Shown here: piece after piece, positions 27,605 to 36,969 of the stretch
Position numbering within the stretch: the first letter of the stretch is position 1
How the letters are laid out: every line of letters starts with the position of its first letter
Source: Shewanella polaris
Lineage (GTDB): Bacteria; Pseudomonadota; Gammaproteobacteria; Enterobacterales; Shewanellaceae
Length of the DNA: 64,000 nucleotides
Reading direction: 5' to 3'
NCBI RefSeq assembly: GCF_006385555.1
Contig: NZ_CP041036.1
Location: 3,844,001 to 3,908,000 of the forward strand
Notes under the pieces: generated by a model
Seen by the model: the letters and a program-made list of their open reading frames with translations, nothing else
The model's database searches: none
What the model was told of the DNA's origin: nothing
Translations under genes and position numbers: made by a program

Positions 27605-27734
27605 GACGTATTGAAATCAGGTTTGAAATGACAAGACAGTTACCGATTTTCAGTCGGTAGCTGTCAAAATACATTAGAGTAAGTACTTAGCTAATAACAC
27701 AAATGATCAAGCCAATATAAAGTTGAGCGAACTA

Positions 27735-28106
27735 TTATTTTTCTTGAATAAACGCTAACCAACTTTGCAATGCTGATTCGAAATCTTCCAAACCACAATA
27801 AGATTCAGATTCCGCATTATATAAATTCATTGCTTCGTCTAAGACATGATCATCTTCAAAATCAATTATATTTGCAAATACTCTAACTTGTTCGGTGTCG
27901 ATATCGATGGTTAAATCTCTACCAATATCACGCCAATGATTGGCCCTACCCGTTTTAATAAGCATAATTTGGTTTAAGATATAATTAGCGCGATTTTTAT
28001 CATCACCAAGATTTTCAGCAAACCAACTGCCTAACACCTCATGCCCCATACTAAATTCAGCAAACACAGTGCCTTCAAGGCGATTACGACGAAATTGAAA
28101 TTCCAT
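27735..28106 (-). CDS. yacL: UPF0231 family protein, YacL-like
   Basis: The sequence matches the layout of E. coli YacL: an N-terminal MEFQFRRNRLEGTVFAEFSMGHEVLGSWF, a central basic/aromatic helix, and an acidic C-terminus with ESESYCGLEDFESALQSW, corresponding to the ESLSLCGVEDF block in E. coli. It is 123 residues against 120. It is a soluble, acidic protein of unknown function. The gene is monocistronic. Confidence 0.9.
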   Translation of the reverse strand: MEFQFRRNRLEGTVFAEFSMGHEVLGSWFAENLGDDKNRANYILNQIMLIKTGRANHWRDIGRDLTIDIDTEQVRVFANIIDFEDDHVLDEAMNLYNAESESYCGLEDFESALQSWLAFIQEK

Positions 28107-28305
28107 ATGAGTACTCTTCTAATAGTATTTGTTTTATTTTAACCGATGATCGACAATTCTGCTGCTTGTTAGCGGATCAAATAGTGTGCTTGATGATTAA
28201 ATATTCGATAACGAACGGATTTCATTCCACATGTTCGTTTAAACTTGGGCAAGACTAAAAAGTAGCGTAAATTGTTGCGATAGTGATCACTTGGAATGAT
28301 TAATA

Positions 28306-29271
28306 ATGAATAATGGTTTTATTTACAGCTTACTATTAACAGGCCCAAATGCTGGCCAATCGCTCACTGAAGCGCAAGTTGCTCAGTGGCAGCCTCAAGA
28401 TGGCCTTTTATGGTTACACCTTCGCTATCGTGAACCTAAAGCGCGTAAATGGCTCCTCAACTCTGGTTTAGATAGGGTCGAGATGGATACTTTATTGGCC
28501 ACCGATACTCGCCCACGAGTATTAAGCTCAGAAAAAGGGATCTTACTGGCATTGCGAGGGGTTAATTTAAACCCAAATTCTGATCCAGAAGACATGGTCG
28601 CAGTGCGGATCTACGCTGAAGAACATAAAATTATTTCAACATGCGAACGCCAATTACAATCGGTTATCGATGTTGCCGAGGCAATTACCCATGGTAAAGG
28701 TCCAGTTGATAGCGCAGCGTTTATCATGGCCATCTGCGAACGGTTGACCCAACGTAAAGTCGAGTTTATCGGTAAACTTGAAGAACAGCTCGATGAATTA
28801 GAAGAGAAAGTAGTCACTCAAGTTAATAAAACATTGCGCACTGAAATTGCTGAACTACGTCGACAAACAGTGGTATTACGACGTTACCTAGCCCCACAAC
28901 GAGAAGCTTTTTCTCGTATGCTGCAAGAAACCAACGAGCTATTTGACGTTAATGACAAAATCCGTTTACGTGAGATCCACGAAACCCTGATCCGAGTCAT
29001 AGAAGATCTTGATTCAATACGCGATCGCGCCAGTGTCACCCAAGAAGAACTGCAATCGCAGCAATCAGAACAAGTAAACCAAAGGTTGTATTTTTTATCA
29101 CTTATTTCGGCAGTATTTCTACCTTTAGGTTTTTTAACTGGCTTATTGGGTGTCAATATTGGCGGCATACCAGGGGCTGAAACAAACTGGGCTTTTGCTG
29201 CATTTTGTGCAGGCTTATTTGCACTTATTGCCTTTCAAATGTATCTGTTTTACCGCTTAAAATGGATATAG
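28306..29271 (+). CDS. zntB: Zinc transporter of the CorA superfamily
   Basis: A 321-residue protein with a large cytosolic funnel domain and two C-terminal membrane helices (~263-285 and ~295-316). The loop between them reads GVNIGGIPG, the ZntB variant of the CorA GMN motif. A long coiled helix spans ~150-255 (EEQLDELEEKVVTQVNK... to ...DSIRDRAS). ZntB was first described as a zinc exporter and later shown to take up zinc with protons. A bidirectional terminator follows. Confidence 0.92.
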   Translation: MNNGFIYSLLLTGPNAGQSLTEAQVAQWQPQDGLLWLHLRYREPKARKWLLNSGLDRVEMDTLLATDTRPRVLSSEKGILLALRGVNLNPNSDPEDMVAVRIYAEEHKIISTCERQLQSVIDVAEAITHGKGPVDSAAFIMAICERLTQRKVEFIGKLEEQLDELEEKVVTQVNKTLRTEIAELRRQTVVLRRYLAPQREAFSRMLQETNELFDVNDKIRLREIHETLIRVIEDLDSIRDRASVTQEELQSQQSEQVNQRLYFLSLISAVFLPLGFLTGLLGVNIGGIPGAETNWAFAAFCAGLFALIAFQMYLFYRLKWI

Positions 29272-29301
29272 CTAGACTAATTATCCCGAGTTAGGTTAGT
29301 T

Positions 29302-29340
29302 AGATATAAAAAAAGACGCCGAAGCGTCTTTTTTATATCT
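29302..29340. terminator. Bidirectional terminator between zntB and fkpA
   Basis: GACGC-CGAA-GCGTC forms the core, flanked by seven A on one side and six T on the other with further AT pairing. It serves the two convergent genes. Confidence 0.92.
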
Positions 29341-29366
29341 ATGATAATCGCAAAGCGATTTCAATA

Positions 29367-30122
29367 TTACTTTGCAGCAGGTGCAGCTACTGGCGCTTTT
29401 TCAACAGACACTAGCTCAACTTCAAAAACTAAAGTTGAGTTAGCAGGAATAGTACCAGTATCACGATCACCGTAAGCTAATTCAGCTGGAATAACGAATT
29501 TGTACTTAGCGCCAACAGGCATTAACTGTACACCTTCAGTCCAACCAGGAATAACACGATTTAGCGGGAACTTAGCGGTTTCACCACGCGCATATGAACT
29601 GTCAAACTCGGTACCATCAGTTAGCGTACCGCGGTAATGTACTTCAACAGTATCTTCTGCTGCTGGCTTTTCGCCCGTTCCAGCTTCTAATACTTCATAC
29701 TGTAAACCAGATTCAGTCGTTGTTACGCCTTCTTTAGCTTTATTATCTTCTAAGAATTTTTTGCCATCGGCAATCGCTTTAGCCGCTACTATTTCAGCTT
29801 GCTCTAGGCGTTTGTCGTTTAATTTTTTATCTAGGTTTTCCAATACTGTCTGCATTTCTTCTTCAGTTAGCAGCATGTCTTCACCTAAACCATCGGTAAA
29901 GCCTTTAATCACCATGGTACGATCAACAGCAAAACCTAATTCTTCTTGCTCTTTAATGTGACCTGACATGTACTTACCGATTGAACCACCTACACTGTAT
30001 GCTTCTTTTTGCACGTCAGTTGTTAATTCAATTTTCTTTTGGGTAACGTCTTGATCTTGATTACACGCAGTAAGGCCAACAACGGCTAATGCAACTAACG
30101 ATAATTTGTAAATAGATTTCAT
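29367..30122 (-). CDS. fkpA: FKBP-type peptidyl-prolyl isomerase, FkpA-like lipoprotein
   Basis: The N-terminus is a lipoprotein signal with lipobox LTAC (Cys at residue 20), whereas E. coli FkpA is soluble in the periplasm. Residues ~35-130 form the dimerisation and chaperone part (YSVGGSIGKYM, LEQAEIVAAKA). The FKBP domain covers ~135-240, with VEVHYRGTLTDGTEFDSSYARGE, VIPGWTEGVQLMPVGAK and PANSTLVFEVELVSV intact. It folds envelope proteins. The AP-rich C-terminus is short. Confidence 0.93.
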   Translation of the reverse strand: MKSIYKLSLVALAVVGLTACNQDQDVTQKKIELTTDVQKEAYSVGGSIGKYMSGHIKEQEELGFAVDRTMVIKGFTDGLGEDMLLTEEEMQTVLENLDKKLNDKRLEQAEIVAAKAIADGKKFLEDNKAKEGVTTTESGLQYEVLEAGTGEKPAAEDTVEVHYRGTLTDGTEFDSSYARGETAKFPLNRVIPGWTEGVQLMPVGAKYKFVIPAELAYGDRDTGTIPANSTLVFEVELVSVEKAPVAAPAAK

Positions 30123-30291
30123 TAAAGCTTCCTCAGCATCCTATAGTGGTTACAATAACCCTAATACATTCAATCAATGAGATATGTAAGTGGTCATGTT
30201 AATTATCCACTTTATACTAGTTAAAACGGTTATACCATTGGGTAAACCTTATATAATTAAGGTTTAAGACAATAATTCTAGGAGCAAGTTC

Positions 30292-31263
30292 ATGATACGA
30301 GTTCCAATGCGGTTTTTTTGTTCAATCTTATTTTGTGTATGCTTATTATCCGCATGCCAACCTTCACCAAGCAAAGTCATGATACTGACAACTGATGCCA
30401 GCTACAGCGCCAGCTTATCTGATGATGGTAATCTAGCATTAATCAGCACGGCTAATAATGGTGTACAAGTATGGGATTTAACCGGCCCAAGGTTGTCATA
30501 TCAATGGTTACAAGGTCAAAAGGATAACACCAGCAATGTCATTGATACCGCTATTTCCGCCAACAAAATCTTTGCCGCCACGATTAGCAGTAACTCATTA
30601 GCGATATGGCGTTTAGATGATGGCAGTTCGGTAGGTTGGTGGTCGCTGCCCTCTTACGCTCAAAGCGTGGCGATTGCCAATGATGGCCAAACTTTAGTCG
30701 CTCTTGGTGATGGTTCCGTCATGTCATTATCACCGAAAAACAATCGTTTGATTCAGTTTTTAGGTCATAACGAAAAGGTCAATAGTGTATCGATTAGCGC
30801 TGACGGTCTAAAGGCACTAAGTGGTGGTAATGATAACAAGGTTATTCTATGGCAGGCGCAAACAGGCCAACCTATTCAACAATGGCAGTTAAGCTCGCGC
30901 ATTACCAAGGTACTGATTAATGAAAGTGGCAGTTTAAGCTTTGCAGGTGATATAACTGGTAATGCAACAATCTGGCAATCAGCTTCAGGGGCTGCACTAA
31001 GTAAGTTAAACATTATTCGTAGGCAAATGAATTTTTCCTCTGCTCGCTTTGCTCAGAATGATCAGCAATTACTCACCGGAACACCATCAAGCGAGATCTT
31101 TTTATGGCAAGTTGACTCAGGGAAAAAGCTCGGACATTGGAAAGTTCAGCTGAGTAAAAACACCCAAAATAAAGGCGCTGTAGTATACTCTTCCGTAATG
31201 ACAGAGCCAGGCTCTATCGTCAGTATTAGTAGCCAAGGTCTAGTAGAATATTGGCAGCAATAA
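30292..31263 (+). CDS. WD40-repeat lipoprotein
   Basis: A lipoprotein signal with lipobox LSAC (Cys near residue 22) leads into a 300-residue beta-propeller. Several repeats end in W-D/W-x motifs (VQVWDLTG, LAIWRLDDG, VILWQAQTG, ATIWQSASG, IFLWQVDSG), and a typical GHNEKVNSVSISADG block lies near residue 160. It is probably an envelope scaffold. It is divergent from fkpA and followed after 20 bases by slyX, an arrangement I associate with Shewanella. Confidence 0.85.
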   Translation: MIRVPMRFFCSILFCVCLLSACQPSPSKVMILTTDASYSASLSDDGNLALISTANNGVQVWDLTGPRLSYQWLQGQKDNTSNVIDTAISANKIFAATISSNSLAIWRLDDGSSVGWWSLPSYAQSVAIANDGQTLVALGDGSVMSLSPKNNRLIQFLGHNEKVNSVSISADGLKALSGGNDNKVILWQAQTGQPIQQWQLSSRITKVLINESGSLSFAGDITGNATIWQSASGAALSKLNIIRRQMNFSSARFAQNDQQLLTGTPSSEIFLWQVDSGKKLGHWKVQLSKNTQNKGAVVYSSVMTEPGSIVSISSQGLVEYWQQ

Positions 31264-31283
31264 CCAATCAATAAGAGGTCGAC

Positions 31284-31496
31284 ATGGAGCAAGTGTTGCA
31301 AAAAATTGATGATCTTGAAATGAGACTATCATTTCAAGACATCGTCATTGAGGAGTTAAATCAAGAAGTGATTAAACTCAATACATTAGTTGCCAGACAA
31401 CAACAGCAAATGCTATTAATGGTCAATAAACTGCATGCGATTGAACCCAGTAACATGGCATCTCAAGCAGATGAAACACCACCACCGCATTATTAA
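31284..31496 (+). CDS. slyX: SlyX protein
   Basis: A 70-residue coiled-coil protein. It contains the SlyX pattern: [20 protein letters not shown], then [19 protein letters not shown], and ends in PPPHY as E. coli SlyX does. The function is unknown. GAGGT before ATG 31284 is a good ribosome binding site. It lies near fkpA, as slyX does in enterobacteria. Confidence 0.93.
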   Translation: MEQVLQKIDDLEMRLSFQDIVIEELNQEVIKLNTLVARQQQQMLLMVNKLHAIEPSNMASQADETPPPHY

Positions 31497-31593
31497 ATAG
31501 TCTTAATGAACACTGTTGCGATTAAAGATGGTTTACCATTAGCCAATGGTATCGAAAGCTCATTATTTTTAAGTTAACTAACAGTTGGCGTAC

Positions 31594-32106
31594 ATGCAAT
31601 TAAATCAGCACCTCACAATAGCAACTACAGGCGATAATATTCTTACGCTGACGGCTGAGCCTGTGACGGTGTTTGATGACGCATTACACGCGTTAGCAGA
31701 TAACATGCTCAGTACCATGTTAAATGCAAACGGGGTTGGTATTGCGGCAACGCAAGTGTTCAGTCGAGCGGCAATGTTTATCATGGCATCCAACCCCAAT
31801 AAACGTTATCCCAATGCACCATCTATGGCCCCAACCGTTGTGATCAATCCACAAATATTGTCTACGTCAACAATGACAGAAACGGGCATGGAAGGTTGCT
31901 TGTCGCTCCCCGGTAAACGTCTGTCTATTTTGCGACATACCGAAATTGAGGTCCAATATCAATCGCTCGATGGTCGATTACACCAGCAATCATTATCGGG
32001 ATTTGTAGCTCGTATTTTTCAACATGAATATGACCACTTGCAAGGCATTACCTTACTTGAACGAGTCAACCTTATGGCAGCATCGGCCGAGGTATCCTCA
32101 TGTTAA
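31594..32106 (+). CDS. def: Peptide deformylase, secondary copy
   Basis: Deformylase removes the formyl group from nascent N-terminal methionine. All three motifs are present: GVGIAATQ, EGCLSLP with the metal Cys, and QHEYDHL, the HExxH metal site. It is about 170 residues. It is not next to fmt, so it is probably a paralogue to the main def. The start is uncertain: ATG 31594 is preferred over TTG 31585, and neither has a clear ribosome binding site. It overlaps the next gene by 7 bases, indicating coupling. Confidence 0.9.
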   Translation: MQLNQHLTIATTGDNILTLTAEPVTVFDDALHALADNMLSTMLNANGVGIAATQVFSRAAMFIMASNPNKRYPNAPSMAPTVVINPQILSTSTMTETGMEGCLSLPGKRLSILRHTEIEVQYQSLDGRLHQQSLSGFVARIFQHEYDHLQGITLLERVNLMAASAEVSSC

Positions 32107-33458
32107 AATCAGTTTGGGTGTTATTAATTCTCACGATGGGATTAACGGGATGTGCTTTTAACAGTGTATTTGTTAACTATCCTTCGCAAATAGCACCGTA
32201 CAGACAACAATTAAGCAGTGATGCTCCCACAGCAAACATCAATGAGTTAGCAGACAATATTAGCGGTAATGATGGCCTACTTTACGCCCAGGAGTCTGGA
32301 CGTATTATGCAGATTTCGGGAGATTTCACCCGTAGCAAAACCTATTACCAACAGGCCATTGATGCCTACCAAGCCTTTGATGACAAAGCCACCGTCAGCG
32401 CCAGTCAACTCGGGGCTGGGGCGAGTAGTATTTTATTAAATGATAACGCCATTCCATACCGTGGCCCTGGTTATGAACGTATAATGCTGCACCAGTATCA
32501 GGCTCTGAATTATTTATTTAGTGGCGACACTCAAGGTGCACTCGTTGAAGTTCGTCGCAGTAATGAACTACAAAGCTTAGAACAAGCTCGATATCAGCAA
32601 TCGCAAAAATCGGTGCAAGACATGGCCAATGGCACTATCGACGCACAAATAACTCAATTAAGCCAAGAAGCCGGAACTGTTACCAGCTCATTTCTTAACG
32701 CGTACAGCTATTACATCACAGGGTTATTGCACGAACTGGCTAATGAGCCAAACGATGCTTTTATCGATTATCGCAAAGCGGCGCAAATTACCCCTAATAA
32801 CACTTATTTACAGCAAGATTTGGTCCGCCTAGCAAAACAACTTGCCATGCCTCAATACGATGAATTTAAACGCCGTTGGGGGGATGCCGTTTTACCTACC
32901 GAAGACCAAGGCCAAGTGGTGTTTATTGTAGAAAGAAGTTTTGTACCTGAAAAACAAAGTATTACCGTCCCTTTTTCTATCGACGGTAATTGGCAAACGG
33001 CGTCATTAGCAACTTACCAACCACAGCGCCAATTATTAGGTGAAAGCAAAATTCTAGGATTAAACCAAGTATTGGAAGCCCAGAGCATTGCCAATATCGA
33101 TGCTTTGGCTATTAATGCATTAAAAGAAGATTTGCCTGCTGCACTGTTTCGTCAAGCAGCCAGAATTTACGCAAAATACCAATTAAACCAAAGTAGCCGT
33201 AGCAACAACAATCAAATGAATGTTGGGGCAATTGCGATGCAGATTTTTAACGTCATTAGCGAGCAGGCTGACCGTAGAAGTTGGCTTACGTTGCCACGCC
33301 AAGCACAAATTGCCAGAGAGTTTATTGCTGCGGGCGATTATAATATTGGTTTAAATAATAGCCAAAATGTACAAATTACAGTGAAACCGAACCGTACAAC
33401 ATTAATTTGGGCAATAGAAACTGGAAATCGTACCCGTTTTTATTCAATAATCATCTGA
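32100..33458 (+). CDS. COG3014-type lipoprotein
   Basis: A 452-residue protein with lipobox LTGC (Cys at ~18). TPR-like helices run over residues ~60-240 (YAQESGRIMQISGDFTRSKT, GDTQGALVEVRRSNELQ, NEPNDAFIDYRKAAQITP), followed by a beta-rich region. COG3014 lipoproteins occur next to lpoB in many gammaproteobacteria and are thought to be linked to peptidoglycan synthesis. Here lpoB starts 48 bases downstream. The usual YcfL-like gene between them is absent. Confidence 0.85.
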   Translation: MLKSVWVLLILTMGLTGCAFNSVFVNYPSQIAPYRQQLSSDAPTANINELADNISGNDGLLYAQESGRIMQISGDFTRSKTYYQQAIDAYQAFDDKATVSASQLGAGASSILLNDNAIPYRGPGYERIMLHQYQALNYLFSGDTQGALVEVRRSNELQSLEQARYQQSQKSVQDMANGTIDAQITQLSQEAGTVTSSFLNAYSYYITGLLHELANEPNDAFIDYRKAAQITPNNTYLQQDLVRLAKQLAMPQYDEFKRRWGDAVLPTEDQGQVVFIVERSFVPEKQSITVPFSIDGNWQTASLATYQPQRQLLGESKILGLNQVLEAQSIANIDALAINALKEDLPAALFRQAARIYAKYQLNQSSRSNNNQMNVGAIAMQIFNVISEQADRRSWLTLPRQAQIAREFIAAGDYNIGLNNSQNVQITVKPNRTTLIWAIETGNRTRFYSIII

Positions 33459-33506
33459 TAGACGATAACCTTTATCAACTGTCACTCATCACTAATGGAA
33501 TTTATT

Positions 33507-34100
33507 ATGAAAAATTTGAAACTGATATTTGTGTTAGCTGCAGTAATGGGGCTGAGTGCCTGTCAATCTAAAGTTGAATATGGCGATGCCTCTGAAGTAG
33601 AAACAGTTAACGAAAACTTTGGCTCAACCGATCTGCAAAATATTGCTGCTAAAATGGTCGACAGTATGTTGACGTTCCCACCTGTTATCGTCATGACTCA
33701 AACTAACCGTCCCATTATTTTTGTTGATAAAATCAAAAACAAAACCTCTGAACATATCGACACAGAGTCTGTTACCGATACTATTAGCAACAAATTATTA
33801 CGTTCAGGTAAGTTCCGCTTTATCGACATGACCAAGGTTGATACCGTGCGTAAACAGCTCGATTATCAAAATAATGCAGGCATGGTCGACCCATCTACCG
33901 CGATTAAATTTGGTCGTCAGATTGGAGCGCAGTACATGTTGTACGGCAACTTATCTAGCATCGTTAAACAAGATGGCAGCACCAAAGATGTGTACTACAA
34001 AATGACCATGCGTTTAATGGACCTTGATACCGGTTTAATTGAATGGTCTGACGAAAAAGAAATTCGTAAAGTTAAATCGAAATCATTTTTAGGCTTGTAA
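33507..34100 (+). CDS. lpoB: Penicillin-binding protein activator LpoB
   Basis: LpoB is an outer-membrane lipoprotein that reaches through the periplasm and activates PBP1b. The signal ends in LSAC, and the C-terminal domain shows IIFVDKIKNKTSEHIDTESVTDTI, SGKFRFIDMT and GAQYMLYGNLSSI, the standard LpoB core. ATG 33507 has GGA eight bases upstream and gives a normal signal; an in-frame ATG at 33495 is less likely. The target, mrcB, also lies in this window at 62-64 kb. A terminator follows. Confidence 0.92.
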   Translation: MKNLKLIFVLAAVMGLSACQSKVEYGDASEVETVNENFGSTDLQNIAAKMVDSMLTFPPVIVMTQTNRPIIFVDKIKNKTSEHIDTESVTDTISNKLLRSGKFRFIDMTKVDTVRKQLDYQNNAGMVDPSTAIKFGRQIGAQYMLYGNLSSIVKQDGSTKDVYYKMTMRLMDLDTGLIEWSDEKEIRKVKSKSFLGL

Positions 34101-34119
34101 TTAGCCTGATCATAGCGCT

Positions 34120-34145
34120 AAAGCCGACAACCTTGTCGGCTTTTT
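34120..34145 (+). terminator. Terminator after lpoB
   Basis: AAAGCCGACAA-CC-TTGTCGGCTTT is followed by T residues, 20 bases after the lpoB stop. Confidence 0.93.
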
Positions 34146-34177
34146 CATACACCCAATAATAAGTTAGGAACACTAAC

Positions 34178-36838
34178 GTGAAATTGTTATCCACTGAATT
34201 ATTTAGCCCTCGGATCATTAAAACTAGCCTAGTTGCATTATGTTGTGCCAGTGTGATCAGCTGTAGCAGCTCTGTTTCAACCTCATCTTTTCAACGAGAT
34301 GGCACAGCCAATATCAGCCAAGCACAAGCGCAAGCGCGTTCAAATATCGTTTCTAATGTGCAATACGAGCTGACCTTTTTCCTTAGTGAACAAAGCCAAT
34401 TCAGTGCAAAATCAGTAGTACACTTCGACCTAAGCAGCGTGCCTAAATCGCTTACGTTAGATCTAAATAAAGCCAATGTTCAACAATTTATCATTAACGG
34501 CACCAAGGTTTACCCTAATTACAATGGCGCTTACTTCACTTTAAATCAGAGTCTATTAACCAGTGGTAGTAACACTATTGAAATTGAATTTACACGGGAA
34601 CACAGCACTAACGGCGAAGGCCTGCATCGTTTTGTCGACCCTGTAGACGGAAAAGTTTACTTGTACTCGCATTTTGAGCCTGCTGCCGCCCAGCAAATGT
34701 TTGCCGTATTTGATCAACCGGATATCAAAGCCAATTATCAAATTAATGTCCATGCTCCAAAAGATTGGCAAGTCATCAGCGCCATGCGCGAAACCAATGT
34801 GATTGACCAAGGTGACAATAACTTATGGACATTCCCAACAACGCCTAAGCTGAGCCCGTATAATTTCTCCATGCATGCCGGTCCCTACAAAGTGTGGCAA
34901 GACAATTCAGGGCGTTATCCAATGCGATTATTCTCTCGTCAGTCAGTGGCCTCACAAGTTAGCCCACAAGATTGGTTTACCTATACTAAGCAAGGTTTAG
35001 ACTTTTTTGATAACTACTTTGGCATTGCTTATCCGTTCAAAAAATATGACCAAGTATTGGTGCCTGACTTTCTCTACGGTGCCATGGAAAACGCAGCAGC
35101 AATTACTTTTTCTGAAGACCGTTTCTTATTTAATGCCGACATGACGGCTGAACAAAAAGAACGTTTAGCGGGCGTTATCATGCATGAAATGGCCCACCAG
35201 TGGTTTGGCGACTTGGTAACAATGAAATGGTGGAATGGCCTGTGGTTAAACGAAAGTTTCGCCTCATTTATGGGCACCCTTGCCACCAGTGAAGCAACCG
35301 AATTTAGTCATGCCTGGCGTACTTTTTATGCTTCTGGTAAACAAGCTGCTTATCATCAAGACAGCTTAGTCACTACACATCCCATTGAAGTGCCCGTAGC
35401 CACCAGCCAAAATGCCTTTGATAATATCGATGCGATTACTTATCAAAAAGGCGCATCAACCATCAAGCAATTGCGTCATTTACTTGGTGAAGAGACCTTC
35501 CGCCGTGGTGTGAGCCAATATTTACAACAATACAGTTATAAGAATGCCGAGCTAAACGACTTTATTAATAGCCTAGCTCAAGCCAGTGGCCGAGATTTAT
35601 CACTTTGGACCAAAGAGTGGTTGTACGCAGCGGGTGTTAACACCATCAAAGCACAATACACTTGCCAAAATAGCCAAATTGACTCGTTTGCCATTATACA
35701 AACTGCAGATGAGCAACACCCAACACTGCGTGAACAAAGAATAAAAATTGGCTTGTTCAATAAGCAACGTTATGGGGTAGAAAAACAAAAATCGCTGGCT
35801 GTGACATACAAAGGGGCTTATACCGAAGTTGAGCAGTTAATTGGCGAGGCTTGCCCAGATTTAGTTTATCCAAACTACGATGACTGGGGCTTTGTAAAAG
35901 TGGAGTTAGACCCAACGTCATTTAATACCGCTAAAGAGCAACTAAGCCAAGTGAGCGATCCGTTATTGCGATCAATGCTTTGGCAGAGCATGTGGGACAG
36001 CGTCATTGAAGGTAAAACGCCATTAAATGAGTTTTTAAATATTGCATTAATTAATGCACCACTGGAAAAGGATTACACAATTCTTGGGCAAGTATTAGGC
36101 AATTTACAGCGGGCTAAAAACTACCTCGATTTAATGGCGCCAAGCAATACAGCCTACAATAATAAAATATCCAAAGCACTTAGCCAGATGAGTCTGCGCA
36201 TGAGCATGGAGTATTTTAGTAATAGTGATTTCCAACGTCGGTGGTTTGATGCTTACATTAGTTTCTCTAACAATGGAGACGCGTTAAAACATATTCAATC
36301 TTTACTGCAAGGTAAAGACCTCATTAAAGGTTTAAACATAGGTCAAGACTTACGCTGGGCAATGATCAAACAATTAAACCGTTACGATTATGGCAATGCT
36401 CAGGCGTTACTTGCCAAAGAAAAGCAGCTTGATCAATCTGACTCAGGTGAAAAAGCAGCGATTGCTGCAGAAGTAATCCGGCCTCAGTCATCGCTTAAAC
36501 GTCAGTGGCTAAACACCATCGAACATAATGACAGCATGCCGTTCTCAAAAATTCGGGTTGCGATGAATAATCTTTACCCTGCAGAGCAAAAGTTATTAAG
36601 TGCCGCAACTGCAGAGCAACGGTTTGCCAACTTAGCGTTAATGGACAGCAAGGGACCGGTATTTATGCGCAGTTTTGCAGCGCAACTCATTCCAACAGAA
36701 TGCAGTTCGGCGAACATTGATGCCATTAGTTCCGTCTTAAATACGCAAACAGGTTTATCGGCATTAACAAGACGTGCCCTACTTGAAACTCGTCAACAAG
36801 AGCAGCGCTGTGTAAAAATAAAGCACATGTTAAGATAA
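34178..36838 (+). CDS. M1-family aminopeptidase, lipoprotein-like
   Basis: A zinc metallopeptidase of 886 residues. The exopeptidase motif is present as GAMENAAAITF (~residue 307) and the zinc site as HEMAHQWFGDLV followed 18 residues later by NESFASF (second Glu). An ERAP1-like C-terminal domain completes the fold. Unlike cytosolic PepN, it starts with a signal peptide ending VISC, so it is probably anchored in the envelope and trims imported peptides. It is monocistronic, between two strong terminators. Confidence 0.93.
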   Translation: MKLLSTELFSPRIIKTSLVALCCASVISCSSSVSTSSFQRDGTANISQAQAQARSNIVSNVQYELTFFLSEQSQFSAKSVVHFDLSSVPKSLTLDLNKANVQQFIINGTKVYPNYNGAYFTLNQSLLTSGSNTIEIEFTREHSTNGEGLHRFVDPVDGKVYLYSHFEPAAAQQMFAVFDQPDIKANYQINVHAPKDWQVISAMRETNVIDQGDNNLWTFPTTPKLSPYNFSMHAGPYKVWQDNSGRYPMRLFSRQSVASQVSPQDWFTYTKQGLDFFDNYFGIAYPFKKYDQVLVPDFLYGAMENAAAITFSEDRFLFNADMTAEQKERLAGVIMHEMAHQWFGDLVTMKWWNGLWLNESFASFMGTLATSEATEFSHAWRTFYASGKQAAYHQDSLVTTHPIEVPVATSQNAFDNIDAITYQKGASTIKQLRHLLGEETFRRGVSQYLQQYSYKNAELNDFINSLAQASGRDLSLWTKEWLYAAGVNTIKAQYTCQNSQIDSFAIIQTADEQHPTLREQRIKIGLFNKQRYGVEKQKSLAVTYKGAYTEVEQLIGEACPDLVYPNYDDWGFVKVELDPTSFNTAKEQLSQVSDPLLRSMLWQSMWDSVIEGKTPLNEFLNIALINAPLEKDYTILGQVLGNLQRAKNYLDLMAPSNTAYNNKISKALSQMSLRMSMEYFSNSDFQRRWFDAYISFSNNGDALKHIQSLLQGKDLIKGLNIGQDLRWAMIKQLNRYDYGNAQALLAKEKQLDQSDSGEKAAIAAEVIRPQSSLKRQWLNTIEHNDSMPFSKIRVAMNNLYPAEQKLLSAATAEQRFANLALMDSKGPVFMRSFAAQLIPTECSSANIDAISSVLNTQTGLSALTRRALLETRQQEQRCVKIKHMLR

Positions 36839-36876
36839 CGATTGGCTTGTCTAGCCTTATAAAATAGGTTGATGTT

Positions 36877-36906
36877 AAAAAGCGCTGATGCAGATCAGCG
36901 CTTTTT
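36877..36906 (+). terminator. Terminator after the M1 peptidase gene
   Basis: AAAAAGCGCTGAT and ATCAGCGCTTTTTT form a 13-bp stem with a four-base loop and a T run. Confidence 0.92.
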
Positions 36907-36969
36907 TATTATCAAATATTTCTGTGGCCATTAATATCAAACACACTCATGAGCATGTAAAAAACAACA